Of a DNA stretch of 48,075 nucleotides, positions 36,399 to 45,037 are shown one piece after another. Position numbers and translations under genes: made by a program. The first letter of the stretch is position 1. Each line of letters starts with the position of its first letter. Under the pieces are notes generated by a model, which worked only from the letters and a program-made list of their open reading frames with translations, did not search any database and was not told the origin of the DNA. Origin of the DNA: CAYRJA01 sp964424455 (lineage in GTDB: Bacteria; Bacteroidota; Bacteroidia; Chitinophagales; UBA10324); the NCBI GenBank assembly GCA_964424455.1, contig CAYRJA010000007.1, positions 1 to 48,075 of the forward strand, given 5' to 3'.

Positions 36399-37532
36399 TT
36401 AGTCTTTCAGATTTTTTAATGCCCAATCTGTCATTTGGTAAACTTCAGAGTAAGAATTATTAACTTCTGTTCCTCTTGATTTACCCAGCCGTACCATCAC
36501 TACATTTTTTTGAGGTACAACGATAATGTATTGTCCCAAAATTCCTCTTGCATAAAATACTCCTTTTCTGTCAGGCAATATCCACCATTGATACCCATAG
36601 TAGTCAACCGTTTTTCCGTCTTCATCTTTTATATCTAATGGAGAAGTAAAAAGGTTTACAAACGAAGTATCTAAAATCTGTTTACCATGCCAGTTTCCTT
36701 TATGCAAGTAAAGCAAGCCAAGCCGGGAAAAATCGCGTGCATTAGAGTTGATACAGCAATATGCTTTTTCATCTCCGCCTTTTTTATCAATACTCCAAAG
36801 CGCTGAATGTACTGCCCCCATCGGCTGCCATAGTTTCTCACTTGCATATTCACTCAATGATTTTCCCGTAGCTTTTTCCAGAATCAGTCCGAGCAACTGA
36901 GTATCACCGCTTTTGTAACGCCATTCTGTTCCGGGAGTCTTTACAATTTTTACACCTGTGGCTGTTTTGTAAATATCAGAACCATAGTATAATTCCGTTG
37001 TAACAGAAAAGGGATTTGAATAACTCTCATCCCAATTACTTCCGCTCGACATAGTCATTAAATCACGAATAGTTAGTTCTTCATCAGTTTTAAATTCGGG
37101 TAGAAAATCGCCAACCGGTTCGTCTAATGATTTTATTTTCCCTTCCTGAATGGCAATGCCAATCAATGTACTGACGAAAGATTTTGCCATAGAAAACGCT
37201 CCGGACAGAGAACTGTCGCTATATCCGTTCCAATATTTTTCATATAGGATTGAATCATTTTGTATCGCAAGAAATGCCACTGTCTTTATATCCGTAATCT
37301 GCTTCTCTAATGAATCTCCTAACTGTATTTTATTATAATTAACTGAAACAGGAATAGGTTGTGGGATAGCAGTTTCTATTATATGATTGTTAAAGATTTT
37401 ATAATCATCTATACCGGCAAAATTGTACAGCAGCGCTTTGTAAATAAAGTTTTTTCCTGTTAATGTTGTTACAGTGTAACACAATGCTGCTATAATCAAT
37501 AGCCAGAGAAGGATTTTTTTAAGTCGTTTCAT
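36399..37532 (-). CDS. Serine hydrolase, class C beta-lactamase / penicillin-binding-like fold
   Basis: 377 residues. An N-terminal hydrophobic helix (LLWLLIIAALCYTVTTL) serves as signal or anchor, so the enzyme is periplasmic. The catalytic SxxK motif is S114-MA-K117 (GAFSMAKSFVST), and the second motif is Y206-KS (WRYKSGDTQLLG). The third motif is less clear; GILGQYIIVVP occupies its place. It belongs to the broad COG1680 group of esterases, peptidases and beta-lactamase-like proteins; the substrate is unknown and resistance should not be assumed. Confidence 0.85.
   Translation of the reverse strand: MKRLKKILLWLLIIAALCYTVTTLTGKNFIYKALLYNFAGIDDYKIFNNHIIETAIPQPIPVSVNYNKIQLGDSLEKQITDIKTVAFLAIQNDSILYEKYWNGYSDSSLSGAFSMAKSFVSTLIGIAIQEGKIKSLDEPVGDFLPEFKTDEELTIRDLMTMSSGSNWDESYSNPFSVTTELYYGSDIYKTATGVKIVKTPGTEWRYKSGDTQLLGLILEKATGKSLSEYASEKLWQPMGAVHSALWSIDKKGGDEKAYCCINSNARDFSRLGLLYLHKGNWHGKQILDTSFVNLFTSPLDIKDEDGKTVDYYGYQWWILPDRKGVFYARGILGQYIIVVPQKNVVMVRLGKSRGTEVNNSYSEVYQMTDWALKNLKD
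37467..37481. repeat. Inverted pair of the dispersed word
   Basis: TGTTACA and TGTAACA lie one base apart (37467-37473, 37475-37481), a near-perfect 15-bp inverted repeat inside codons for Cys-Tyr-Thr-Val-Thr of the serine hydrolase membrane anchor. It is the only such back-to-back pair in the window. Confidence 0.7.
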
Positions 37533-37750
37533 GTATGCAAATTAAAAACTTAGTTGTTATTTCTTTACTGTATTTATAAAATCTGAAATTGAAAATAAAT
37601 CATACCCAAAGAAAAGACAGTTTGAAAACGGAAAACGTTGTTTTATTCTTCATCTGTTGATATTAAAAAAGAAAATGACTTTAATCATTTTTACTTAAAG
37701 CAATACATGGTATATTGGCAATTATTCATCTGTTAATAATTTTTTCAGTT

Positions 37751-37972
37751 ATGACTACTAAAAGGAATATAAAAATCAGCAAGACAAGTTCTAAAGAAAG
37801 TAAAAAAACTCTTTCTAAAAAACCTACAAGAAAAAAGGAGAGTAACTCTATTTACAAAGAAGATGAATCAAATGAAGAATATTATTACGATAAAGCAGAA
37901 GGCAACTATGTAAAAAAAACGAACATAGGTGATGATACCCTTGACTATGATGAAGTAAACGACCGACAATAA
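37751..37972 (+). CDS. Small charged protein of unknown function
   Basis: 73 residues from ATG 37751 (an upstream start at 37715 adds a hydrophobic dozen with no clear sense). Low-complexity and probably disordered: a Lys/Ser/Thr-rich first half (SKTSSKESKKTLSKKPTRKK) and an acidic Tyr-rich second half (EDESNEEYYYDKAEGNYVKK). It ends 25 bp before the universal stress protein and is probably cotranscribed with it. Similar short Lys-rich proteins in other bacteria bind nucleic acids, but nothing here shows that. Confidence 0.55.
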   Translation: MTTKRNIKISKTSSKESKKTLSKKPTRKKESNSIYKEDESNEEYYYDKAEGNYVKKTNIGDDTLDYDEVNDRQ

Positions 37973-37997
37973 ACTATAAACAATAAAACTCTACGCT

Positions 37998-38906
37998 ATG
38001 AAAACCATTTTGATTGCAACTGATTTTTCAGAAGCTGCTGACAATGCCTGTAAATATGGCATTGCTCTCGCAAAGGAATTTAAAGCTGAAATTTATCTGC
38101 TTCATGCTTTTCAGATGATGGAATTAGACAGTATGACAGGCGGCGCTCCATTAAACTACAAGTACATTTACGATTCCACATCTGTTGAACTGAATAAATA
38201 TGTTGCAAGAATGCAACGGAGAAATAAAGAAGTGAAAATAACTCCTGTGCTCAGAGCCGGCGATGCTTCTTCAATTGTCTGCTCTGTAGCAAAAGAGAAA
38301 AAAGCAGATCTGATTGTAATTGGGGAAAAGGGGAAAAGTTTCCGCCGCACTGTTTTGTTTGGAAGCAATGCATGGCGAATTGTCCGCGATGCTCCCTGTA
38401 TGACACTTGCTGTACCACATAAAGCAAGATACAGAGGAGTAAAAAATATTGCTTATGCTACTGATATGTCAGCCGGTAATCTTTCCCGTGTAAAACGGAT
38501 TATTCCAATAGCCAAGAAAAATAAAGCTGAAATAACTCTTCTGAATATTAATAAAAGTGTGTCATCATCGGAAAGCAAACTGACAGAGCTTACAAAGAAA
38601 GTTCGGCGGCAAACCGGATACAAAAAGATTTCTACTGCCACAATAAACCATGAAGAAATAAGTGAAGGTATCAGTCTGTTCATTCGCCGGCAAAAATCGA
38701 ATTGGTTAGTGATGTTTACCCGAAAGAAAAATATTATTGACATACTGACAGGTACAGGTAGTGTTACAAAAAAGATGATTTATTATTCATCTGTTCCGCT
38801 GCTTACCTTACACGAAAGAGATACTATCACCCGAAAGAAAAAAAGCAAACCTGTAAAAAGGACGCTCAAGACTATATCACCTTCCGAGCTTACTTTTAAT
38901 CCGTAA
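37998..38906 (+). CDS. Tandem-domain universal stress protein
   Basis: 302 residues with two UspA-like domains (about 1-140 and 148-275). Domain 1 starts MKTILIATDFSEAADNACKY and has a full ATP-binding signature G-2x-G-9x-GS (GEKGKSFRRTVLFGS). Domain 2 starts KNIAYATDMSAGNLSRVKRI and lacks that signature (FTRKKNIIDILTGTGSV), so only the first is likely to bind nucleotide. A basic tail follows (RKKKSKPVKRTLK). Cytoplasmic stress or energy-status role by family. Confidence 0.88.
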   Translation: MKTILIATDFSEAADNACKYGIALAKEFKAEIYLLHAFQMMELDSMTGGAPLNYKYIYDSTSVELNKYVARMQRRNKEVKITPVLRAGDASSIVCSVAKEKKADLIVIGEKGKSFRRTVLFGSNAWRIVRDAPCMTLAVPHKARYRGVKNIAYATDMSAGNLSRVKRIIPIAKKNKAEITLLNINKSVSSSESKLTELTKKVRRQTGYKKISTATINHEEISEGISLFIRRQKSNWLVMFTRKKNIIDILTGTGSVTKKMIYYSSVPLLTLHERDTITRKKKSKPVKRTLKTISPSELTFNP

Positions 38907-38967
38907 CAGTAGTTTCATCAGTAGCACAAAAAAATAACTTGCCGGACATAAGGAGTAATTGTATAAT

Positions 38968-39840
38968 CTATTTACCAAATAAAATCCATATAAACTGTAA
39001 CAGTAACAGTCCGTCAACTACTAATGGATAATAATATTCAGAAGTAAACAGTCTTGCTTTCAACATCAATTGATAACTCATCACAGCGCCGATGACAATA
39101 GCAGCCAAAACACCCCAGTCGTAATTTCCATAAGTAAAAAACAGACCTATTCCTGCAGCAATACTTCCCAACATGCAATACCAGTACAGTTTCTTTGTGA
39201 TTGCTTCACCAAATATTACCGGAATGGTTTTCAATCCTTCCGCTCTGTCATAAATTTCATCGCGTAAATCAAAGCAGATTGAGACTGAGAAAATAAAGAA
39301 TATTCTTTTCAGAATAATCAGGTAAACTGAAGGGTTTGTCCAATCTCCACCGTATTCAAAGACAGGAAGGACGGCTGTTACAACTGTCCAGACCATTACT
39401 ACCCAAAATACTTTTAACATTCCTATATTCCGTAAGCTGCGAAGCTTTCCTCCTATTCTTACAACAGACAATTGATACAACAACGAAACTGCACCGAGAG
39501 GCAGTATGGCTAATTGTGTATTTGATTGAAGATGAAATACTGCATTCAGCGCCCCGCCTCCTCCAATGAGCATCATCATAAACATAAAAAAGGAATTACT
39601 TTTTGTCCATTGCAAAATATACCCGCGAGTTTCTCTGGGAATTTTCCGGATAGCCAGCAACCGGTGAGCGGAATAAATAAAAAGAGTAGAAAAGAAAACC
39701 ATCCACGCCAACCCATCCATACGAATGGGTTTATCAAGGAGCAAATCTGTTTCCCACAATATACATACAGCACAAAAAGAAATAAAAATATTTCCAAAAA
39801 GAGTGAACTCGAGTATTCGTTTGAAAATTTGCCTTATCAA
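38968..39840 (-). CDS. UbiA-superfamily-like integral membrane protein
   Basis: 290 residues with about eight membrane helices. The second Asp-rich motif of UbiA prenyltransferases is recognisable, DLRDEIYDRAEGLKTIPVIFG (about 195-215). The first motif (NDxxDxxxD) is not: the matching region reads FIYSAHRLLAIRK. It could be an atypical prenyltransferase or a derived protein that has lost metal binding. The substrate is unknown. It lies 64 bp downstream of the carboxylase beta gene on the same strand. Confidence 0.65.
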   Translation of the reverse strand: MIRQIFKRILEFTLFGNIFISFCAVCILWETDLLLDKPIRMDGLAWMVFFSTLFIYSAHRLLAIRKIPRETRGYILQWTKSNSFFMFMMMLIGGGGALNAVFHLQSNTQLAILPLGAVSLLYQLSVVRIGGKLRSLRNIGMLKVFWVVMVWTVVTAVLPVFEYGGDWTNPSVYLIILKRIFFIFSVSICFDLRDEIYDRAEGLKTIPVIFGEAITKKLYWYCMLGSIAAGIGLFFTYGNYDWGVLAAIVIGAVMSYQLMLKARLFTSEYYYPLVVDGLLLLQFIWILFGK

Positions 39841-39904
39841 AACAAAAAATTTCTTCCTGCTATAAAAATATATTAATACTGTTTGTTATGAATGAATAAC
39901 CTGT

Positions 39905-41467
39905 TCAGAGTGGAATATTTCCATGTTTTTTCTTAGGTAATTTATCTACTTTGTTTTCAAGCATTGCAAATGTCTTCATCAGCTTAGCTCTGGTATCATT
40001 AGGATTGATGACCTCATCTACAAATCCGCGTGAAGCAGCGCCGTAAGGATTAGCAAACTTATCCATGTACTCATTCTCTTTCTCCTGCCATTTTTTTGTT
40101 TTGTCTTCTGCTGCCTGAATTTCTTTTTTGAAAATTATTTCCGCAGCACCTTTGGCACCCATTACTGCAATCTCCGCACTGGGCCATGCATAATTCATGT
40201 CGGCTCCGATATGTTTGGAGTTCATCACATCATAAGCGCCACCATAAGCCTTGCGTGTAATAACTGTAACACGCGGAACGGTTGCTTCGCAAAAGGCAAA
40301 AAGTAGTTTAGCTCCGTTCATTATAATTCCGTTCCATTCCTGATCGGTTCCGGGCATAAAACCGGGCACATCTTCAAACACAAGCAATGGAATATTGAAC
40401 GAATCGCAAAAGCGAACAAACCTTGCTCCTTTAACAGATGCTTTTATATCCAGCACACCGGCAAGTACAGCCGGCTGATTAGCCACAATACCGATACTCC
40501 GTCCATTCAACCTTGCAAAACCAACCACTATATTCTCTGCAAAATTTTTATGTACTTCATAGAAACTTCCATTGTCCACAACTCCTTCAATCACTCCCTT
40601 AATATCATAGGGTTGATTGGGATTAACTGGAATGATATCAGTAAGGTCAATGCTTATATGTTCGTCATTGTTGTGTGCATATACCGGCGCCGGCTCTTCA
40701 CAGTTTTGAGGTACATAACTCAATAGTTTTTTTATCTGTTCAATACAATCAATTTCATTGGCTGCCGTAAAATGTGTTACACCTGACTTGGTAGAATGAG
40801 TAGAAGCCCCGCCCAATTCTTCAGATGTTACTTCTTCGTGTGTTACAGTTTTTACCACATTCGGTCCTGTTACAAACATGTAAGAGGTTCCTTCCACCAT
40901 GATGATGAAGTCGGTTATTGCAGGAGAATATACAGCGCCGCCTGCACAAGGTCCCATGATTGCGCTGATTTGCGGAACCACTCCCGAAGCCAGCGTATTC
41001 AGATAAAATATATCAGCATAACCACCCAGCGAGGCAACGCCTTCCTGTATTCTTGCGCCGCCACTATCGTTTAATCCAATAACAGGCGCTCCGTTTTTAA
41101 GCGCCAGTTCCATTAACCGTACAATTTTTTCAGCGTGAGTTTCACTCAGCGAACCGCCAAAAACGGTAAAATCCTGCGAATAAACATATACCAATCTTCC
41201 GTTTACAGTTCCATAACCGGTAACCACTCCATCACCGAGATATTGTTCTTTATGCATTCCAAAATCATGTGAACGATGAGTGACCAGCATACCGATTTCT
41301 TCAAAAGAACCTTCATCAAGAAGAAAGTGAATACGCTCGCGTGCGGTTAATTTTCCTTTGCTGTGCTGTGCCTCAATTCTTTTTTTTCCTCCGCCTAATT
41401 GAGCCGTTGCAATTTTCTCTTCTAATAAATCAATTTTCTCTTTCAATGTCTGAAATTTATAGCGCAC
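39905..41467 (-). CDS. pccB: Acyl-CoA carboxylase carboxyltransferase subunit beta (propionyl-CoA type)
   Basis: 520 residues, the usual length. It transfers the carboxyl group from biotin to propionyl-CoA or a related acyl-CoA. Landmarks: GKLTARERIHFLLDEGSFEE, DSGGARIQEGVASLGGYADIF, MGPCAGGAVYSPAITDF, FVTGPNVVKTVTHEE, FEDVPGFMPGTDQEWNGII, AYGGAYDVMNSKHIGAD and AEIAVMGAKGAAEIIF. The biotin-bearing alpha subunit is not in the window. It sits between an SDR and the UbiA-like gene on the minus strand (62 and 64 bp gaps). The exact acyl substrate is inferred from family. Confidence 0.92.
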   Translation of the reverse strand: MRYKFQTLKEKIDLLEEKIATAQLGGGKKRIEAQHSKGKLTARERIHFLLDEGSFEEIGMLVTHRSHDFGMHKEQYLGDGVVTGYGTVNGRLVYVYSQDFTVFGGSLSETHAEKIVRLMELALKNGAPVIGLNDSGGARIQEGVASLGGYADIFYLNTLASGVVPQISAIMGPCAGGAVYSPAITDFIIMVEGTSYMFVTGPNVVKTVTHEEVTSEELGGASTHSTKSGVTHFTAANEIDCIEQIKKLLSYVPQNCEEPAPVYAHNNDEHISIDLTDIIPVNPNQPYDIKGVIEGVVDNGSFYEVHKNFAENIVVGFARLNGRSIGIVANQPAVLAGVLDIKASVKGARFVRFCDSFNIPLLVFEDVPGFMPGTDQEWNGIIMNGAKLLFAFCEATVPRVTVITRKAYGGAYDVMNSKHIGADMNYAWPSAEIAVMGAKGAAEIIFKKEIQAAEDKTKKWQEKENEYMDKFANPYGAASRGFVDEVINPNDTRAKLMKTFAMLENKVDKLPKKKHGNIPL

Positions 41468-41529
41468 TAATGTAGAAGAATATTTTTTTATTGTTCAGTT
41501 CATACCTGCGCCTGCAAGTTGTAACAATT

Positions 41530-42390
41530 TTATTTCCGCTTTCGCTTCATATTTTCCCATATCTCTTTCGGAACATTTTCCATTTCACTAAACATACCTG
41601 CGCTCTTCACCCATTCGCCGCCATCAATAACCACTACTTCGCCATTTACAAAAGAAGAAAAGTCAGAGACAAGATAAGTGGCAAGATTAGCAAGTTCAGA
41701 ATGGTCACCTACTCTGCCCAGCGGTACTCTTTTTATTAAGTCAAAGTACTGCTTCACTTCTTCAGGGAATAACCGCTCCCATGCCCCTTCTGTAGGAAAA
41801 TATCCCGGTGCAATTGCATTCGTCCGGATACCGTACTTGCCCCATTCCGCAGCAAGTGAACGAGTCAGCGCCAACACTCCGCCTTTGGCAGCAGCAGATG
41901 GAACCACATAACCACTGCCGGTGAATGCATAAGCCACCACTATGTTCAACATTCTTCCGGGAATATTATTCTCAATCCAGTATTTTCCAAGAGTGAGTGA
42001 GCAGTTGCAAGTGCCTTTCAGCACTATATCAATAACCACATCAAACGCTTTTGTAGAAAGGTTTTCTGTCGGTGAAATAAAATTTCCCGCAGCATTATTG
42101 ACAAGCGCTGTTACACTTCCAAAGCGATTGACAGAAAGTTCCAACATCTTTTCCACCTCATCATATTTCCTGACATCACACACTACAGGAAATATATTTC
42201 CTCCTGTTTTCTTATTTAGTTCTTCAGCCGCTTCGTCAAGAACTTCTTTCCGTCTGCTTGCAATAACCACATTAGCGCCCAGCATCAGAAAACTTTCTGT
42301 CATTGACTTACCTAACCCTGTACCACCGCCTGTTACAATAATGGTTTGTCCTTTTAAAGAATTTTCTCTAAGCATCAGATTTGTATTCAT
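41530..42390 (-). CDS. SDR-family reductase, 2,4-dienoyl-CoA reductase-like
   Basis: 286 residues from ATG 42390 (MNTNLMLRENSLKGQ); an earlier ATG would add a hydrophobic leader not expected in this cytoplasmic family. The NAD(P) site TGGGTGLGKSM and NNAAGNFISPTE are clear. The usual catalytic YxxxK reads SAAAK (VPSAAAKGGVLALTRSLAAEWG), the variant found in the 2,4-dienoyl-CoA reductase branch rather than in classical SDRs. It ends DGGEWVKSAGMF. With the downstream carboxylase gene, this suggests fatty-acid or acyl-CoA metabolism. Confidence 0.85.
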   Translation of the reverse strand: MNTNLMLRENSLKGQTIIVTGGGTGLGKSMTESFLMLGANVVIASRRKEVLDEAAEELNKKTGGNIFPVVCDVRKYDEVEKMLELSVNRFGSVTALVNNAAGNFISPTENLSTKAFDVVIDIVLKGTCNCSLTLGKYWIENNIPGRMLNIVVAYAFTGSGYVVPSAAAKGGVLALTRSLAAEWGKYGIRTNAIAPGYFPTEGAWERLFPEEVKQYFDLIKRVPLGRVGDHSELANLATYLVSDFSSFVNGEVVVIDGGEWVKSAGMFSEMENVPKEIWENMKRKRK

Positions 42391-42506
42391 ATAAGAGAGG
42401 GTTTTTAATAAAATCTTATGCAACATTAACAATAAATACAAAGAATACTTTAACAACTTATCACCCTATTACTTATTCTTACTCTTTAAACCGTTTACAT
42501 ATTTTA

Positions 42507-42536
42507 TTTGTTGATTAAGATTTTATAAAACATTTG
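42507..42536 (+). promoter_or_regulatory. Probable promoter of the GT-C/TPR gene
   Basis: TTTG at 42507-42510, 18-bp spacer and AACATTTG at 42529-42536 (one mismatch to TAnnTTTG), 17 bp before the ATG. Confidence 0.45.
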
Positions 42537-42553
42537 TATCATTACATCAGGTT

Positions 42554-44428
42554 ATGACAAAGAAACCTATCAGACAGCCGGAAAAAAATATATCCAAAAA
42601 AAGGATTGATCATTCTATTTTTCAAATGCCGTCATTTCACATTCAGTGGATACTGATTGTTGTAACAGGAATTGTTTTTTACATCAATACTTTATCCAAC
42701 GAATATGCGCTGGATGACAGATATGTCATACTGATGAATCCTTCTATTACTAAAGGTATCAGCGGACTGCCGCATATTTTCAGCTCAGATATTTATGAGA
42801 GTTTAATCAAGCAAACAACGGATAGCAATCTGTTGTCCGGCGGAAGATACCGCCCTTTGTCCATTGCCACTTTTGCAATTGACCAGCAATTTTTCGGCGG
42901 CGGCACTGTGGTGCGTCATCTTATTAATGTTTTGCTTTATGCGCTTTCTCTTTTCTTTCTGTTACAGCTATTCTCAAAATATATTTTTCGGGGCAATTCA
43001 CTGCTCGCATTTTTCACCGTGCTGCTTTTCACCATTCATCCGATTCATACAGAAGTAGTGGCTAATATTAAAAGCCGTGATGAAATACTGTCGCTGCTCT
43101 TTATCACGCTCACTTTTATCAGTGTTTTCAGATACTCGGAAAACAAGAAGCGGTCATCCCTTATATCCGGCTTAGTTTACTTCTTTCTTGCTTTATTAGC
43201 CAAAGAATATGCTGTAACACTTCTGTTGCTGATACCGGTTTCACTTTATCTTTTCAGAAACGAAAAACTAAAACCTGCTGTAACTGCGGCTTTACCTTAC
43301 TTAGCCGTTTTTATAGTCTATTTTATAATCCGGGTTTCGTCTGTCGGGATAAACAGTACTCAAAGCACAGAAATACTTAACAATCCTTACATACTTGCCA
43401 CTGCCGCAGAAAAGTGGGCTACCAAAATATTTGTGCTGCTCAAAGAACTCGTATTATTACTCATCCCCTATCCTCTTTCTGCTGATTACGGATACAATAC
43501 CATTCCTTACAAAAGTTTTAATGATGTCAGTGTATGGTTATCTATTCTGATTTATACAGGGATGATTGCTGTTACAGTTATCTTGTTGAAGAAAAAACAT
43601 CCGCTTGCCTTTGCTTTGTTGTTCTATCTCTGTTTTCTTTTTCTTGTTTCCAATCTTGTAATGGATATAGGCGCTACAATGGGTGAAAGATTGCTCTATC
43701 ATTCTTCACTGGGTGTTGTGATGGTGATTGCTTTTCTGATTTTGTTTTTCATAGGGAAAATCTCTTCCATTCGAAACAGAAGATATGTTTTTTATTCTGT
43801 AACCGGAATTCTTTTAATTACCTGCTTTACTGTAACATTCAGCAGAAACAAAGACTGGAAGAATGATGCTACGCTCTGGATACATGATGTTACAGTAGTA
43901 CCCAACAGCGCTCTGGCTAATAACAACGCCGGAATGAATCTCACCGAAATTGCAAGAGAGGAGAAAGACGAACAGAAACGAATGACTGACTTAAACCTTG
44001 CATTAAAATATCTGAACCGTGCTAAAGAAATAAATCCGGATTGGCTTTATCCCTATCTGAATATTGCAAACACTTATATCATGTATCCGGATTATGAGAA
44101 GGCAGAAGCACAGCTAAAATTAACCCGTGAAAAATTCCCCGACAACAAAATTGACAAACCTTTCTTTACATCGCTTGCCAATAAGTATGTAAACATTGCC
44201 AGTGATTTTGGCAGACAAGGAAAATACACTGAAGCAATTGCCAATATGGAGAAAGCTTTATCTATTGATTCTACAGATGCGGGAATATGGTATTCGGCAG
44301 GTGGCGCTTACTTTGTGTCAAAAGATTATGTAAAGGCAAAAAGGTATTGGGAAAAGTCATTGCAACTCAATCCAAACAATGCAGAAACGCAACAAGGTCT
44401 GGCAGAAATAAACAGATTAGGATATTAA
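42554..44428 (+). CDS. GT-C-type membrane protein with C-terminal TPR repeats (TMTC-like)
   Basis: 624 residues. Residues about 30-430 contain ten or so membrane helices; the first loop carries an acidic pair (YALDDRYVI) and GGRYRPLSIATFAID, then HPIHTEVVANIKSRDEILSL. This is the layout of GT-C glycosyltransferases of the TMTC/PMT-like group that use polyprenyl-phosphate sugars. From about 445 to the end are TPR units (ALKYLNRAKEINPDWLYPYL; EAIANMEKALSIDSTDAGIW; AKRYWEKSLQLNPNNAETQQ). Protein O-glycosylation at the periplasmic face is a reasonable inference, since Bacteroidota have general O-glycosylation, but the substrate is unproven. It converges on the thioesterase gene with a 3-bp gap. 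Confidence 0.75.
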   Translation: MTKKPIRQPEKNISKKRIDHSIFQMPSFHIQWILIVVTGIVFYINTLSNEYALDDRYVILMNPSITKGISGLPHIFSSDIYESLIKQTTDSNLLSGGRYRPLSIATFAIDQQFFGGGTVVRHLINVLLYALSLFFLLQLFSKYIFRGNSLLAFFTVLLFTIHPIHTEVVANIKSRDEILSLLFITLTFISVFRYSENKKRSSLISGLVYFFLALLAKEYAVTLLLLIPVSLYLFRNEKLKPAVTAALPYLAVFIVYFIIRVSSVGINSTQSTEILNNPYILATAAEKWATKIFVLLKELVLLLIPYPLSADYGYNTIPYKSFNDVSVWLSILIYTGMIAVTVILLKKKHPLAFALLFYLCFLFLVSNLVMDIGATMGERLLYHSSLGVVMVIAFLILFFIGKISSIRNRRYVFYSVTGILLITCFTVTFSRNKDWKNDATLWIHDVTVVPNSALANNNAGMNLTEIAREEKDEQKRMTDLNLALKYLNRAKEINPDWLYPYLNIANTYIMYPDYEKAEAQLKLTREKFPDNKIDKPFFTSLANKYVNIASDFGRQGKYTEAIANMEKALSIDSTDAGIWYSAGGAYFVSKDYVKAKRYWEKSLQLNPNNAETQQGLAEINRLGY

Positions 44429-44431
44429 GAA

Positions 44432-44950
44432 CTAAAGATTGTTCAGCAGATCTTTCAGTTCTTTTGCGTCTTCCACTTTCATTCTTCCACCTAAAACCAA
44501 TCGTACTTGTCTTCTGCTGATAGCGCCATTATATAATCTTACTTCTTCGTCGGTCTGAGGAACTATAGGAGGCACAGGAGTAGGTTTGCCGTTTTTATCT
44601 AACGAAACAAAAGTGTAATAGGCATCATGTGTTTTTATCTTCTCTAAGTTAGGCATGTGCTCTGCCCACACTTCAATGTACACTTCCATAGAAGTATTGA
44701 ACGTGCGGGTAACTTTTGCCCGAATGGTAACGAGGTCTGCCAGCAGAATAGGATTTTTGAAAGACACATTATCCACTGATGCTGTAACAACCGTTGCTTT
44801 ACAATGCTTTGTGGCGCTGATGGCAGAACAGATGTCCATCCAGTACAGTAGCTGACCTCCATGAAGGTTGCCAAGTATATTGGTATGATTAGGATGAACC
44901 AGCTCTGTCATTTCAGTAACCGTTTCACCCGGTGTTTTAATCTTTGACAT
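44432..44950 (-). CDS. Acyl-CoA thioesterase (hotdog fold)
   Basis: 172 residues, a single hotdog domain of the YciA/BACH type. HPNHTNILGNLHGGQLLYWMD is the active-site helix region with the family Asn and Asp, and VDNVSFKNPILLADLVTIRAKV is the central strand pair. The C-terminal tail has two helices. It hydrolyses acyl-CoA in the cytoplasm; chain-length preference is unknown. It is divergent from aroC. Confidence 0.9.
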   Translation of the reverse strand: MSKIKTPGETVTEMTELVHPNHTNILGNLHGGQLLYWMDICSAISATKHCKATVVTASVDNVSFKNPILLADLVTIRAKVTRTFNTSMEVYIEVWAEHMPNLEKIKTHDAYYTFVSLDKNGKPTPVPPIVPQTDEEVRLYNGAISRRQVRLVLGGRMKVEDAKELKDLLNNL

Positions 44951-45037
44951 AAGTAAATTTTCTACAAAGATACCTTACGGATTTCTTTTTGCCTGTTAGC
45001 TGCAAACGAAATATTAACTTAGCCGCAAATAATCACA

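Noticed and set aside
36399..37532. Beta-lactam resistance gene
   Set aside because: It has SxxK and YxS motifs but belongs to the broad serine hydrolase group; nothing in the sequence indicates drug hydrolysis.
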